A stretch of DNA of 51,476 bases from an uncultured marine group I thaumarchaeote (GTDB lineage Archaea > Thermoproteota > Nitrososphaeria > Nitrososphaerales > Nitrosopumilaceae), in assembly GCA_902552015.1 (NCBI GenBank), contig CACDFH010000006.1, positions 1 to 51,476 of the forward strand, in the 5' to 3' direction. How positions within the stretch are numbered: position 1 is the first letter of the stretch; each line of letters opens with the position of its first letter. Below the pieces are notes generated by a model. The model searched no databases. It was given only the letters and a program-made list of their open reading frames with translations, and was not told where the DNA came from. The position numbers were made by a program, and so were the translations under genes. Of the stretch, positions 7,959-19,517 are shown piece by piece.

Positions 7959-9047
7959 TCAGCCAAAAGTAAATGTGAAAATCTCAAAACCAGGGCTTTC
8001 AACTTCAATAATTATCTCATGAGGACCTTCTTCTTGCGAGTCTATCAAATTATACAATCTCGGCTCTGAAATCTTAACTGTTCCATCAGATGATACGTCT
8101 TTTCCTCTAACCTCTTTTGGTATCTGTTTTCCATCAAATTCTATATGCAACATGGCATTTTCAGATGCAACTATGTTCACTTGTTTTGCATTAAAATTCA
8201 AAACAATTTTTCCTGAATCTGAAATCAATTTCATTCCATCCTTATTATTTTTCCACATACCTTCCATGTAGAAATAATGCTGTCTCATTTTTTCAGGTAA
8301 TTGATATGTGACTATTTGGTTTTTTGAGAATCCTTCTTCATTACCTAATTGATTTCTACCTTCTGCAAAATAAAATCCAAAATATAGTTCGGGTGTTCTA
8401 AATGTTGCATGTTTGAATTCATCGAGATTAACTAATTCTTTTTTTTCTAATGTATTTCCAAGAGCAACTGATCTTTCTTCTAACAGTGCCTGAATTACTT
8501 TCTCTGTTTCTGCATATGCCCCTTCTCCAATATGATCAAATCTTATGTAGCCTTCATGATCTGCAATATACTTTCTTGGCCAATATCTATTTTGAAATTC
8601 ATTCCAAGTTTCTTTATCATTATCTTGTATTACTGGATATTTTATTCCAAATTTTTTAGTTGCAAAAACAACATTGTCGAATTCTTTTTCAAATTCAAAT
8701 TCAGGTGTATGTATTCCTATGATTACTAATCCCTCATCTGAATATTTTTCATCCCATGCTGTAAGATACGGTAACGTTCGGATACAATTGATGCAACTAT
8801 ATGTCCAAAAATCATATAGAACTACTTTGTCATCAATGTCTTGTTCTATTTCTTCTAAAGATGTGTTAATGTATCCTGAAATTCCTTTTAATTCTGGAGA
8901 TGTTCTCAAGAATGTTTTATCAACTGCTGTGATATCATTAGTTGTATTTCTTTTTAGATCCACTTCATCATAAAAATATGAAATAGAAATTATGCCCACT
9001 GCAATTATTGCAAAAAATATTGATGCGTATTTGTATTCTTTTTTCAT
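7959..9047 (-). CDS. Membrane-anchored TlpA/DipZ-like thioredoxin protein
   Basis: A 362-residue extracytoplasmic thiol-disulfide protein. Residues about 7-26 are an N-terminal membrane anchor, followed by a thioredoxin-like domain with the redox motif CINC (Cys85, Cys88) in YDFWTYSCINCIRTLPY and the cis-Pro region RYWPRKYIADHEGYIRFDHI. The last ~150 residues resemble the C-terminal domain of DipZ proteins (PELYFGFYFAEGRNQ, HIEFDGKQIP, PGFEIFTFTFG). The CcdA-like electron carrier is encoded one base upstream, so the pair reconstitutes the two halves of a DipZ fusion. It probably reduces or isomerises thiols outside the membrane. Confidence 0.85.
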   Translation of the reverse strand: MKKEYKYASIFFAIIAVGIISISYFYDEVDLKRNTTNDITAVDKTFLRTSPELKGISGYINTSLEEIEQDIDDKVVLYDFWTYSCINCIRTLPYLTAWDEKYSDEGLVIIGIHTPEFEFEKEFDNVVFATKKFGIKYPVIQDNDKETWNEFQNRYWPRKYIADHEGYIRFDHIGEGAYAETEKVIQALLEERSVALGNTLEKKELVNLDEFKHATFRTPELYFGFYFAEGRNQLGNEEGFSKNQIVTYQLPEKMRQHYFYMEGMWKNNKDGMKLISDSGKIVLNFNAKQVNIVASENAMLHIEFDGKQIPKEVRGKDVSSDGTVKISEPRLYNLIDSQEEGPHEIIIEVESPGFEIFTFTFG

Positions 9048-9048
9048 T

Positions 9049-9777
9049 TTAACTCAATAACAGTAATTCATTTAGAAGTGGAAAGTTTGCAATTAAAACC
9101 AATTGATTGAAAAATACTAGTATGCCTAATGCAATTATTACTATTCCAAACAAAACTGTATAGTATTTCAAATGTTTTCCAATCTTTGAAATTATCCTAC
9201 TGGATTTTGAAATTAAAGCTCCCATTATTACAAATGGAATTCCCATGCCTATAGAATATGCAAGAAGTAAATTGAATGCGATTCCTGGAGATGTTGCTGC
9301 AAGAGTAATTATTGTGCCTAAAATTGGTCCGACGCATGGTGTCCATCCTGCTGCAAATGCCATTCCAAACAAAAATGATACTGGAAATCTTGCGCCTGCA
9401 CTTTTTGGAAATATTTTTTTTTCAATATTGAGTATACGAATTTTATGGCTTAGGATCATGTATGCCCCAAATCCTATGATGATTATGCCTCCTATTTGAT
9501 TAAATTCAGATACAATTTGATTTGCGTTTTCATAGAAAATTGAATTTATTGCTACGCCTAACGCAGAAAAAACTACTGAAAAACCAAGTACAAAAAATAT
9601 TGAATTCAAAAATACATTTGATTTGTTAATAGAAATGACATTGTTCTTTGTTTTAACCTCTGATAGTGTTGTTCCTGAAATATATGCCAAAAATGCTGGA
9701 ACCATTGGTAAAATACATGGTGCAAAAAAGGAACCGATTCCTGCTAAAAATGCAATTGCTATTGAAATTTCAGCCAC
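9049..9777 (-). CDS. ccdA: CcdA-like transmembrane electron transporter
   Basis: A 242-residue polytopic membrane protein of the CcdA/DsbD-beta family, which passes reducing equivalents from cytoplasmic thioredoxin to extracytoplasmic thioredoxin-like partners. It shows six hydrophobic segments and the two conserved Cys motifs: FFAPCILPMVPAFLAYISG near residue 21 and FAAGWTPCVGPILGT near the fourth span. The stop is followed after one base by the TlpA/DipZ-like gene, whose product is the probable partner. Start is ATG. Confidence 0.9.
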   Translation of the reverse strand: MAEISIAIAFLAGIGSFFAPCILPMVPAFLAYISGTTLSEVKTKNNVISINKSNVFLNSIFFVLGFSVVFSALGVAINSIFYENANQIVSEFNQIGGIIIIGFGAYMILSHKIRILNIEKKIFPKSAGARFPVSFLFGMAFAAGWTPCVGPILGTIITLAATSPGIAFNLLLAYSIGMGIPFVIMGALISKSSRIISKIGKHLKYYTVLFGIVIIALGILVFFNQLVLIANFPLLNELLLLS

Positions 9778-9851
9778 ACCACTTCTCTGATTTCATTTTA
9801 TAAAATCATTAACACAAATGAGTTTTTATCCTAGGAATCGTAGTTTTTCAT

Positions 9852-9956
9852 ATGAACTCAAGATTTTATCTTGTTATTGGTCTATTGGGTGCTATTGTAG
9901 TAGGTGCATTTATTGTTGGTTCTCCGGCAATAGGTGGATTTGATATGATGCGCTAA
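9852..9956 (+). CDS. Single-span membrane microprotein (34 aa)
   Basis: A 34-codon plus-strand frame between the ccdA and bioF genes. It starts MNSRFYLVIGLLGAIVVGAF, one Gly-rich hydrophobic helix, and ends IGGFDMMR. It stops one base before the convergent bioF stop. Its layout matches the microproteins at 4909 and 6684. No family is recognised; the call rests on composition and on filling the gap. Confidence 0.5.
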   Translation: MNSRFYLVIGLLGAIVVGAFIVGSPAIGGFDMMR

Positions 9957-11093
9957 TCATTTTAGGTTAAACTTTCTTTTAGCTTTTTCTAAAATTTGTA
10001 TAGAATATTCTATCTCTTTATCAGATAACCATCCGCTTATTGAAATCCTAATGCGTGCTTGATTTTTTTTCACTGTTGGATATCTAATTGCTTGCGCAAA
10101 AATTCCATTTGTTTTTAAAAATTTTGAAAACTCCATTGCTTTTTTTTCATTTCCAATTATTATTGGAATTATTTGACTCGTGGATGTGGTTTGAAGTTTA
10201 ATCTCATCCAATCTTTTATGAAATAGATTAATTTTTTTCCATAATTTTTTTCTGTACAATTCTCTGTTTGAATTAAATCTATTAAGTGAATATTGATTTA
10301 TTGATCCTGGCAATGCGGATGTGTAAATGAATGTCTTTGATGTATTTATGCATAAATCAATTAACTTTTTTTTCCCACAAACATAACCTCCAAAACTTCC
10401 CAGGCCTTTACTAAGACTACTTACATATAGATCAATTTTGTTTTCAACATCAAAAAAATTCGCGGTTCCTTTTCCATCTTTTCCTAGTACAAAATCTCCA
10501 TGTGCGTCATCTAGTATTGTAATCATTCCATGTTTTTCAGATATCTGACAAATTTCATTTAATTTTGACCAATCTCCATCCATACTGAATATTCCTTCGG
10601 TAATCAGAAGTTTTTTCCCTTTAGTTTTTTGAACTTTTTTCTCTAAATCACTCATATCGTTATGTTTGAAAATTTTAATTTTTGAACCAGATAATTTACA
10701 CGCTTCAACAATACTTGCGTGATTTAATTCATCACTAAATATTGTATCTTGTTTTGTTGCAATCGAAGAAATTAATCCAAGATTTGCCATATATCCTGTA
10801 GGAAAAATTATTGATTTTTCTTGTGATTTATGTTTCGCAAGTTTTTTTTCTAATTTTGAAAAGCTTGTATCATTACCTGAAACTAATCTTGAACTTGATT
10901 GAAATTGAATGTGTTTCAGCTTGCCTGGTTTCATTCCTAAATAATCATTTGATGAAAAATTCAAGAGTTTTTTTCCATCTAGTTTTATGAATTGTTTCTC
11001 TACATTACTGTCCTGAAGATTTCGCAATAAATTATTTTTTTTAATTCCACTTAATTTTTTTTCAAGTGTGCCAAATTTAGGCTTCAAGATCAA
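9957..11093 (-). CDS. bioF: 8-amino-7-oxononanoate synthase (BioF)
   Basis: PLP-dependent enzyme condensing pimeloyl thioester with alanine in biotin synthesis; 378 residues. Visible signatures are LLNFSSNDYLGM near residue 45, FPTGYMANLGLIS near 98, the DDAHGD motif (His198) and the PLP lysine in SSLSKGLGSFGGY (Lys229). There is no ATG near the N-terminus; the start is TTG at 11093 (or TTG at 11087), overlapping the end of bioB by 17 bases. Cotranscribed with bioB on the minus strand. Confidence 0.92.
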   Translation of the reverse strand: MILKPKFGTLEKKLSGIKKNNLLRNLQDSNVEKQFIKLDGKKLLNFSSNDYLGMKPGKLKHIQFQSSSRLVSGNDTSFSKLEKKLAKHKSQEKSIIFPTGYMANLGLISSIATKQDTIFSDELNHASIVEACKLSGSKIKIFKHNDMSDLEKKVQKTKGKKLLITEGIFSMDGDWSKLNEICQISEKHGMITILDDAHGDFVLGKDGKGTANFFDVENKIDLYVSSLSKGLGSFGGYVCGKKKLIDLCINTSKTFIYTSALPGSINQYSLNRFNSNRELYRKKLWKKINLFHKRLDEIKLQTTSTSQIIPIIIGNEKKAMEFSKFLKTNGIFAQAIRYPTVKKNQARIRISISGWLSDKEIEYSIQILEKAKRKFNLK

Positions 11094-12057
11094 TCTCTTT
11101 TATCATCTTAACATCTTTCTGCATGGAATTTCCATCCAAAGTTAAATATCCTGAGCTGATAATTCCATTTGCACCGCTGAGAAGTAATTCTTTTCCGTCA
11201 TCATCTAAATTTACTTCTCTCCCTCCGGATATCTTTATGATGCTCTTTGGAAGTAAAAATCTCAAAACTGCAAACACTCGTAGTATTTCTTCTAAACTTA
11301 ATGGAGTTTGTAATTCTAAAGGAGTTCCTGGAAATGCAACCAAAAGATTTACTGTTACTTCTTCAGGATTGAGCTTAGATATGGCCTGTACTAGTTCTTC
11401 CCTTTGACTTCTTGTCTCTCCCATTCCTATTATTCCTCCTGTACAAAGCTCTAATCCTGCTTTTCTTGCGGTATGTAATGTGTCGATTCTGTCTTGATAT
11501 GTATGAGTTGTACAAATTTCTGGAAATTTAGATTCAGAAGTTTCTAAATTATGATTATATCTTATCACGCCTAATTCTTTTAATTTTGTTGCCTGTTGAA
11601 TTGTAAGAAATCCCAAACTACATTCAATTGAAATTCCAACTTTCTCATTCACTTCCTCGATTATGTGACAGACTTTTTCAAAATCTTTATCCGATGGTTC
11701 TCTCCATGCTGCAACTAAACAATATGAGTGTGCACCGGCTTTCTTTGCATCGGTTGCCTGCCGAACTACTTCTTCTGCAGACATTAATTGGTATTTGTCA
11801 ATTCCTGTATCAAAAAATGCTGATTGACTACAGAATGTACAATCTTCACTGCAATAATTTTTTTTAATATTTGCTAATTGTTCAACATCTATTTTGGAGC
11901 CTTGAAATGTTCTTGTAATCTCATTTGCTGCATCTGATAATTGACTTAATCTCTTGTCGTCAATATTGAATAATTGACTTGTCATTTCTTTAGTTAGTGG
12001 TTGGTTTGAAAGTACTTTGTTTTTACATTCAATGATTAATTCTGTCTCATTTTGCAT
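11077..12057 (-). CDS. bioB: Biotin synthase (BioB)
   Basis: Radical-SAM enzyme that inserts sulfur into dethiobiotin; 326 residues from ATG 12057. The CxxxCxxC cluster motif is seen in NYCSEDCTFCSQS (Cys69, Cys73, Cys76), followed by SYCLVAAWREPSDKDFEKVC, GVIRYNHNLETSE and CTGGIIGMGET, all standard for BioB. An in-frame GTG at 12078 would add seven residues, but the ATG fits family length better. It is divergent from bioA and shares an 80-base control region with a perfect palindrome. Confidence 0.95.
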   Translation of the reverse strand: MQNETELIIECKNKVLSNQPLTKEMTSQLFNIDDKRLSQLSDAANEITRTFQGSKIDVEQLANIKKNYCSEDCTFCSQSAFFDTGIDKYQLMSAEEVVRQATDAKKAGAHSYCLVAAWREPSDKDFEKVCHIIEEVNEKVGISIECSLGFLTIQQATKLKELGVIRYNHNLETSESKFPEICTTHTYQDRIDTLHTARKAGLELCTGGIIGMGETRSQREELVQAISKLNPEEVTVNLLVAFPGTPLELQTPLSLEEILRVFAVLRFLLPKSIIKISGGREVNLDDDGKELLLSGANGIISSGYLTLDGNSMQKDVKMIKEIDLEA

Positions 12058-12087
12058 ATTCAAAATTAAAAAATTCACTAAATAAGC

Positions 12088-12119
12088 GTTAACTTACATC
12101 TTAGGAATGGTTAACCATT
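12088..12119. promoter_or_regulatory. Putative biotin operator between bioB and bioA
   Basis: The sequence holds a perfect 14-base palindrome AATGGTTAACCATT at 12106-12119. A second GTTAAC hexamer lies at 12088-12093, exactly 22 bases (two helical turns) before the GTTAAC inside the palindrome. The site sits between the divergent biotin genes, 17 bases before the bioA ATG and 48 bases from the bioB ATG. That is the right place to block both promoters. Regulation by a BirA-type biotin repressor is inferred, not shown. Confidence 0.5.
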
Positions 12120-12136
12120 AATTACTCGTAAAAATC

Positions 12137-14688
<2,552 letters not shown>

Positions 14689-14693
14689 TAGAT

Positions 14694-16091
14694 TTATTCA
14701 ATAAATGCGTATCTTCTTTCTCCTCTTTTATCTGAGGAAATATTTTCTACGTGTTCTAAAACAAATTCTTTTCTTGCATTAAGTAATGATTGATTTGGTT
14801 CAAGTTTATTCTCGTGTAGCTCTTCATAATCTTCCAAGCTTAGTTTTTGTCTTTCTCCAATTTCAGTTTCTAAATTCATTTCTTTTACTATTGCTAAATG
14901 TTCTGGTTTTATTACTCCGCTGAAAACCATTGCACTGCTTCCACTTCCATATGATGCAAATCCAAAGCGTTTTCCTTCTAGATCTACTCCTTTCTGGAAC
15001 TCGAATTCTAAACAACTTCTGAATCCCAAGTATAATGAAGCGGTATACAAATTTCCTATACTTTTTGATGCGATTAGTGAGCTTGCAACCTTGTTTTCGT
15101 AAATATCTTGATATGTGCTAGTTTTTGCAAATCTCTTTGTAAATTCACTATCTTTTGCCATGAAATCTGAATCTGCAATTATAGATTCAATTGTACCTCT
15201 AGGATCTTTAGGAACTGGTTCTTCCATTCCGATTTCTGCAATAACTTCTTTCCATTTTGGGGTATTTCTTAATTCATGTCTTACTAGATATGCCAATGCT
15301 TTCTTACCCATGTTACTATATGGAAGATGCATGTTGAAATAATCTATATGATCTAGCATACTTTGTCCCTCTTTCATATCTATTAATCCAGTTTTGAGTG
15401 CCTTTCTTTTGTAATCATTTAATGCGTTTTTTACTTGAATGAGATATAGTAGGTTTGAATATTGTCCGTGAACAATTGGGGTCTCTTTTCCAAATGGTCT
15501 GTAAAAGTCATATTCATTTTTAATTGATGTAGATGTTACCCGAGGATCAAATTCTAAAAGTCTTGGAGAGTCGTTTAACAACATTGCAACTGCACCACCA
15601 CCTTGTGTCATCTCTCCACTAGAGCCTAAATCATATTTCGCAATATCTGATACTACTACCAGTGCATATTTTTCTTCTGATTCTCCTGCTCTAATCCAAT
15701 TTGTATTGTCATACAATGCATATGATCCACTAACGCATGCAAATTTGCATTCAATTCCTCCACAGTGTTGAAATGAACCTGCTCCGTAGACTTGTTCTAA
15801 CATTCCAATTACATACGAGTTCATGGCTTTTGATTCGTCAAATGATGATTCGGTTGCAACATACAATCGCCCAATTTGTTCTGGTGATAATTTATTTTTC
15901 TGCATAATTTTCAAGCATGCGTTTGCAGCTAAACATGCTGGGTCTTGATTAGCATCTACTATTGCCATTTTTGAAACTCCTAATCCTTTTACTAATTTTT
16001 GAGGGTCAAGACCTCTTGCTTCTGCAAAATCTCCTGCATCCATGAATAATCGTGGAATGTAAATTGCAATATCATCTATTCCTGCTGCCAA
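14694..16091 (-). CDS. Hydroxymethylglutaryl-CoA synthase
   Basis: HMG-CoA synthase, 465 residues, joining acetyl-CoA and acetoacetyl-CoA for the mevalonate route to archaeal lipids. GIDDIAIYIPRLF starts the thiolase fold; LYVATESSFDESKA carries the catalytic Glu (Glu82), CKFACVSGSYAL the nucleophilic Cys (Cys119), and YFNMHLPYSNMGKKA a His. The C-terminal GFASYGSGSSAMVFSG is also typical. The only usable start is TTG 16091, because an in-frame stop lies two codons upstream. A TATA-like box about 25 bases before this TTG suggests a leaderless mRNA. Confidence 0.92.
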   Translation of the reverse strand: MAAGIDDIAIYIPRLFMDAGDFAEARGLDPQKLVKGLGVSKMAIVDANQDPACLAANACLKIMQKNKLSPEQIGRLYVATESSFDESKAMNSYVIGMLEQVYGAGSFQHCGGIECKFACVSGSYALYDNTNWIRAGESEEKYALVVVSDIAKYDLGSSGEMTQGGGAVAMLLNDSPRLLEFDPRVTSTSIKNEYDFYRPFGKETPIVHGQYSNLLYLIQVKNALNDYKRKALKTGLIDMKEGQSMLDHIDYFNMHLPYSNMGKKALAYLVRHELRNTPKWKEVIAEIGMEEPVPKDPRGTIESIIADSDFMAKDSEFTKRFAKTSTYQDIYENKVASSLIASKSIGNLYTASLYLGFRSCLEFEFQKGVDLEGKRFGFASYGSGSSAMVFSGVIKPEHLAIVKEMNLETEIGERQKLSLEDYEELHENKLEPNQSLLNARKEFVLEHVENISSDKRGERRYAFIE

Positions 16092-16110
16092 TAGCTATGC
16101 CTCATGATGT

Positions 16111-16120
16111 GGGTATATAA
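16111..16120 (-). promoter_or_regulatory. TATA box of the HMG-CoA synthase gene
   Basis: Minus-strand sequence TTATATACCC is centred about 25 bases upstream of the TTG start of the HMG-CoA synthase gene. This spacing is what an archaeal promoter would have if transcription began at the start codon. It also supports TTG as the real start. Confidence 0.55.
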
Positions 16121-16192
16121 GATTTCTAGGGTAAATATGATTTACGTAGTGATAAATTTTCCAGCGATCTCATTAATAGTATTTCAAATTTT

Positions 16193-17002
16193 CTAGGTTT
16201 CTAGCATGGAATTAAAGATTCTTTCAAAAACTTCGTATGGCTGAGCCCCTGAAATTGTTTGAACTTGTTGATTTTTCATTGAAATTACATAAAACGCAGG
16301 AGTGCCAGTAATTCCTAGAGACTTGGCATCAGAATTACTATTTGATATTAATCCTTGATATTTCAATTCATTATTACAATCAATGAATTGATTCATGTTT
16401 AGATTATTTTCTTGTGCAAATCTGACAACATTTTCTTGTCCTGCCCATCCTGTTTCTTCTCCATCCCAATTGTTGTACAATGTATTATGAAATTCCCAAA
16501 ATTTTCCCTGTTCACCTGCACAATGTGCAGCATGTGCTGCAACAACTGAATCTGGTCCAATAATTGTATAGTCTTTGAAAATGACATTAACTTTTCCTGT
16601 CATTACATAGTTTTCAAAAATTTTATGTTCAGTATTGTGAAAATACACATTACAAAAATGACATTGATAGTCTCCAAATTCAATTAATGTAATCTCTGCA
16701 TTTGGATTTCCTAGTATCGGCGAACTATTTTCAAAAAATGTTTCCGTTGTAATCTGTACAGGTTCAGCTTGTTTTTCTGCTAATTGTTTTTCTATCAACG
16801 GTTCTGATGTGCCCGATAAATCTCCAATTCCAAATACCACAATTGCAATACATATTCCAGAAATTATTGCACCAATCGTTAAAGATGGCACGTGTAAAAT
16901 CTGTTTATTGTTTTCTTTTGAGGAACTCTTCTTTTCTGAAATTGTATAATCTTTCCCTTCTATTGAAAATGTAAAATCTTTATCAGAATCTTTTGTATCC
17001 AC
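16193..17002 (-). CDS. Membrane-anchored DsbA-like thiol oxidoreductase
   Basis: A 269-residue protein of the DsbA/thioredoxin-4 family. About 40 cytoplasmic charged residues precede a single membrane span (residues about 41-61), then a DsbA-like domain with CHFC (Cys114, Cys117) in IEFGDYQCHFCNVYF, the helical insert with SVVAAHAAHCAGEQGKFWEF, and the cis-Pro loop GITGTPAFYVIS. It likely acts on disulfides outside the membrane. The start is GTG at 17002. A related gene begins at 51114. Confidence 0.88.
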   Translation of the reverse strand: MDTKDSDKDFTFSIEGKDYTISEKKSSSKENNKQILHVPSLTIGAIISGICIAIVVFGIGDLSGTSEPLIEKQLAEKQAEPVQITTETFFENSSPILGNPNAEITLIEFGDYQCHFCNVYFHNTEHKIFENYVMTGKVNVIFKDYTIIGPDSVVAAHAAHCAGEQGKFWEFHNTLYNNWDGEETGWAGQENVVRFAQENNLNMNQFIDCNNELKYQGLISNSNSDAKSLGITGTPAFYVISMKNQQVQTISGAQPYEVFERIFNSMLET

Positions 17003-17074
17003 AAAAAAACGACTAAACCATGTGATTTAATCCTTCCATTAATTATAAAAGACTGGATTCTATAGCAATTATTG

Positions 17075-18124
17075 ATGAAGAAAGTCTTTGTCAATGGTTA
17101 TGGTTCAATTGGCAGTCGTATCATTCAATTTCTCAAAGATGATCCTGAAATTGAATTAGTAGGTGTGGGAAAATACTCTCCAGATTCTAAAGTAACTGAT
17201 GCCATAAACAGGGGGTTTAAGGTATACGTACCTGAAAAAAATCAAAATGCATTTTCTGATTTCACTATAACTGGAAATATTGAGGCTGCATTAGATGAGT
17301 CTGATTTGGTTATAGATGCATCTCCTGGCGGTATTGGTTTTAAAAATAAAAAATTATTTTACGAACCTCGAGATATTCTCTCGATTTATCAAGGCGGAGA
17401 AACAATAGATGGAGAAAAAGCTGTTTCAGATTTATTATTTAATTCAAAAGTAAATTATGCAGATGCGATTGGGAAAAAACATGTTATGCAAGGCAGCTGC
17501 AATGTTACCGGCATGGGTCGTATCTTAGAACCGTTACGAAAAAATTTTGGAAATTCAATTAAAAGATTTGATGTTACGCTTGTAAGAAGATGGGCAGATA
17601 TTGAACAAACAGATGAATCAGTTACAGACACAATTGAATTAACTCAAAGTCCGCATCATGGAGAAGATGTAAAATCATATTTTGGTAAAGAATCTCCACT
17701 GTTTGTCCGTGCAATCAAAGTCCCTACACGCCAAATGCATTTGCACATAATGGATATTAGATTTAAAGAAAACACTCCTTCTGTAGATGAATTACACAAT
17801 ATATTCAAAAATGAATATGGTGTTGCAACATTATGGAATGCAAAAGGAACGAAAGACATACGTGATTTTGCAGAAAAATTAAATTTCAGTTTTAAAGATA
17901 CTAACATGATCCACATACATGCCAACATGACGCAAAAAATTGATGATACAATTCAGATAATGTATTCCGATGATCAAACGGGAATTGTAATTCCTGAAAA
18001 TCACATGTTGTTACAAGCAATGTTGTTTGAAAAATCACATAAAGATGCTATAAAACACACTGAAAAATTATTCAACATGTCTGAGAAAAAAAGACTTTTA
18101 GAATCTAATTTTAGTAAAGAATAA
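17075..18124 (+). CDS. gap: Type II glyceraldehyde-3-phosphate dehydrogenase
   Basis: Archaeal (type II) phosphorylating GAPDH, 349 residues, acting in gluconeogenesis/glycolysis. MKKVFVNGYGSIGSRI is the NAD(P)-binding Rossmann motif, DLVIDASPGGIG follows, and the catalytic cysteine is Cys142 in MQGSCNVTGMGRI. TLVRRWADIEQTDE and PTRQMHLHIMDI are family blocks. ATG 17075 is preferred to an overlapping TTG at 17072. The gene is divergent from the DsbA-like gene and convergent with the CNNM-like gene, so probably monocistronic. Confidence 0.94.
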   Translation: MKKVFVNGYGSIGSRIIQFLKDDPEIELVGVGKYSPDSKVTDAINRGFKVYVPEKNQNAFSDFTITGNIEAALDESDLVIDASPGGIGFKNKKLFYEPRDILSIYQGGETIDGEKAVSDLLFNSKVNYADAIGKKHVMQGSCNVTGMGRILEPLRKNFGNSIKRFDVTLVRRWADIEQTDESVTDTIELTQSPHHGEDVKSYFGKESPLFVRAIKVPTRQMHLHIMDIRFKENTPSVDELHNIFKNEYGVATLWNAKGTKDIRDFAEKLNFSFKDTNMIHIHANMTQKIDDTIQIMYSDDQTGIVIPENHMLLQAMLFEKSHKDAIKHTEKLFNMSEKKRLLESNFSKE

Positions 18125-19369
18125 TTATTTTATTTTCTCTATTCTAACTTTATCGGGCTTATTTTTTGAAACTTTTTCTATCATTATTCTTAATGATTCT
18201 ATTTCAACTTTATCTCCTTCTTTTGGAATATCGTGTAATTTTTCATGTAACAATCCGTTTAATCTTGAATAATCGTCTCCTTCAGGAATATTTGTTTTGA
18301 AAATTTCATTAATTTTATCTATCTCAATATCTCCATTCGTTAAAATCGCATCATTTCCTTCTCTCTGAAATACTTGTTGAACGGTATCTTTTTCATCGCG
18401 AATTTCTCCTACAATCTCTTCAAGTAAATCTTCTAATGTGACACATCCTTCTACGCCTCCAAACTCATCTACTACTATTGCCATGTGAGTTTGTCTACCT
18501 TGCATTTCTTTTAATAAATCACTAACACGTTTTTCTTGTGATACGAATATTGGTTCTCTCATTATCTCCTCAAGTGATATGACTTTCTCATCATTTTCTA
18601 ATGTCTTTAAGACATCTCTGACATGTACGATTCCTATGATATTGTCGCTGTTTTCAGAAAAAACTGGAATTCTAGAAAAGCCGCTGTTATTGATTTCAGG
18701 TAATGCTTCGAATAACATCTTTTTAGAATTCAGCGTGAACATTTTTGTTCTTGGCGTCATAACTGAGCGAATAACTATGTCATCAAAGTTTAGTGCACCA
18801 TGCACCAATTCACTTTCTTGTTTTTCTATTGCTTTGTCTTTTAGCCCTTGATCAATTACTCCTTTTATCTCATCTTCTGTTAATCCTGGCGGATTATCAC
18901 TACTTCCTGTCAGACGAATAATGCCTTTTGTTATTCCTTCTAAAATTCTAACTACGGGATAAAATGCATAGCTAAATGCCAATAATACAGTACTATATCT
19001 GACTGCAATCTTTGCTGCATTGGCATTACAGTATGTTTTTGGCGTTATTTCTCCAAAAATTAGTATCAAAAACGTCATGATTCCAATTACTATTGCTAAT
19101 CCGTCGTTTCCAAATATTTTTAATGCAATATCAGTTGCAATTGCAGTTGCTGCAACATTAACTAGGTTATTTCCTAAATTAACACTGGCCATCATGCGAC
19201 TAGGATTTGTTTTTAATTTTAGAAGAGATGTGGCACCTTTTACCTTGTCTTTTACCATCTGTTCAATCTTTGAAATTCTAACTCCTACCAAAGCTACTTC
19301 TAGTCCACTAAAGAAACCAGAGAGACCAATCAAAACTACTAGTAATGGTATTTCAAACTCTAATTGCAT
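18125..19369 (-). CDS. CNNM/CorC-like transport protein with DUF21 and CBS domains
   Basis: A 414-residue protein with the HlyC/CorC (CNNM) layout. Residues about 1-150 form the DUF21 membrane domain (several spans, including FLILIFGEITPKTYCNANA), about 190-320 a CBS pair (RSVMTPRTKMFTL, IVHVRDVLKTLEN, EIMREPIFVSQEKRVSDLL, HMAIVVDEFGGVEGCVTLED) and about 335-410 the CorC/HlyC C-terminal domain. Relatives are linked to divalent cation (Mg/Co) efflux and bind nucleotides through CBS domains; the ion here is not known. It shares no operon with its convergent neighbour. Confidence 0.88.
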   Translation of the reverse strand: MQLEFEIPLLVVLIGLSGFFSGLEVALVGVRISKIEQMVKDKVKGATSLLKLKTNPSRMMASVNLGNNLVNVAATAIATDIALKIFGNDGLAIVIGIMTFLILIFGEITPKTYCNANAAKIAVRYSTVLLAFSYAFYPVVRILEGITKGIIRLTGSSDNPPGLTEDEIKGVIDQGLKDKAIEKQESELVHGALNFDDIVIRSVMTPRTKMFTLNSKKMLFEALPEINNSGFSRIPVFSENSDNIIGIVHVRDVLKTLENDEKVISLEEIMREPIFVSQEKRVSDLLKEMQGRQTHMAIVVDEFGGVEGCVTLEDLLEEIVGEIRDEKDTVQQVFQREGNDAILTNGDIEIDKINEIFKTNIPEGDDYSRLNGLLHEKLHDIPKEGDKVEIESLRIMIEKVSKNKPDKVRIEKIK

Positions 19370-19433
19370 TTGATAACCTCTAATAATTTTATTTTATTGA
19401 TATGGACCCTGTACATCATATATTGTAGTTACA

Positions 19434-19466
19434 CCACATTTTCAGATTACTATAATCTAGATGTGG
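19434..19466. other. Imperfect inverted repeat (hairpin) between thrC and the CNNM-like gene
   Basis: Nested complementary arms lie in a 148-base gap: outer arms CCACAT (19434-19439) and ATGTGG (19461-19466), inner arms AGATTA (19444-19449) and TAATCT (19453-19458), with a CTA loop. Between two minus-strand genes it could be a 3' end hairpin of thrC or a leader element of the next gene. No poly-T tract follows directly on the minus strand, so a terminator call is weak. Confidence 0.35.
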
Positions 19467-19517
19467 TTTCTATTAAACCCTTGAGATTAAGTTAAATTGA
19501 TTTTCTATAATTTGAGC

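Noticed and set aside
16104-16193. Plus-strand 29-codon hydrophobic frame in the gap before the HMG-CoA synthase gene
   Set aside because: It covers the TATA box of that gene and looks like chance in AT-rich DNA.
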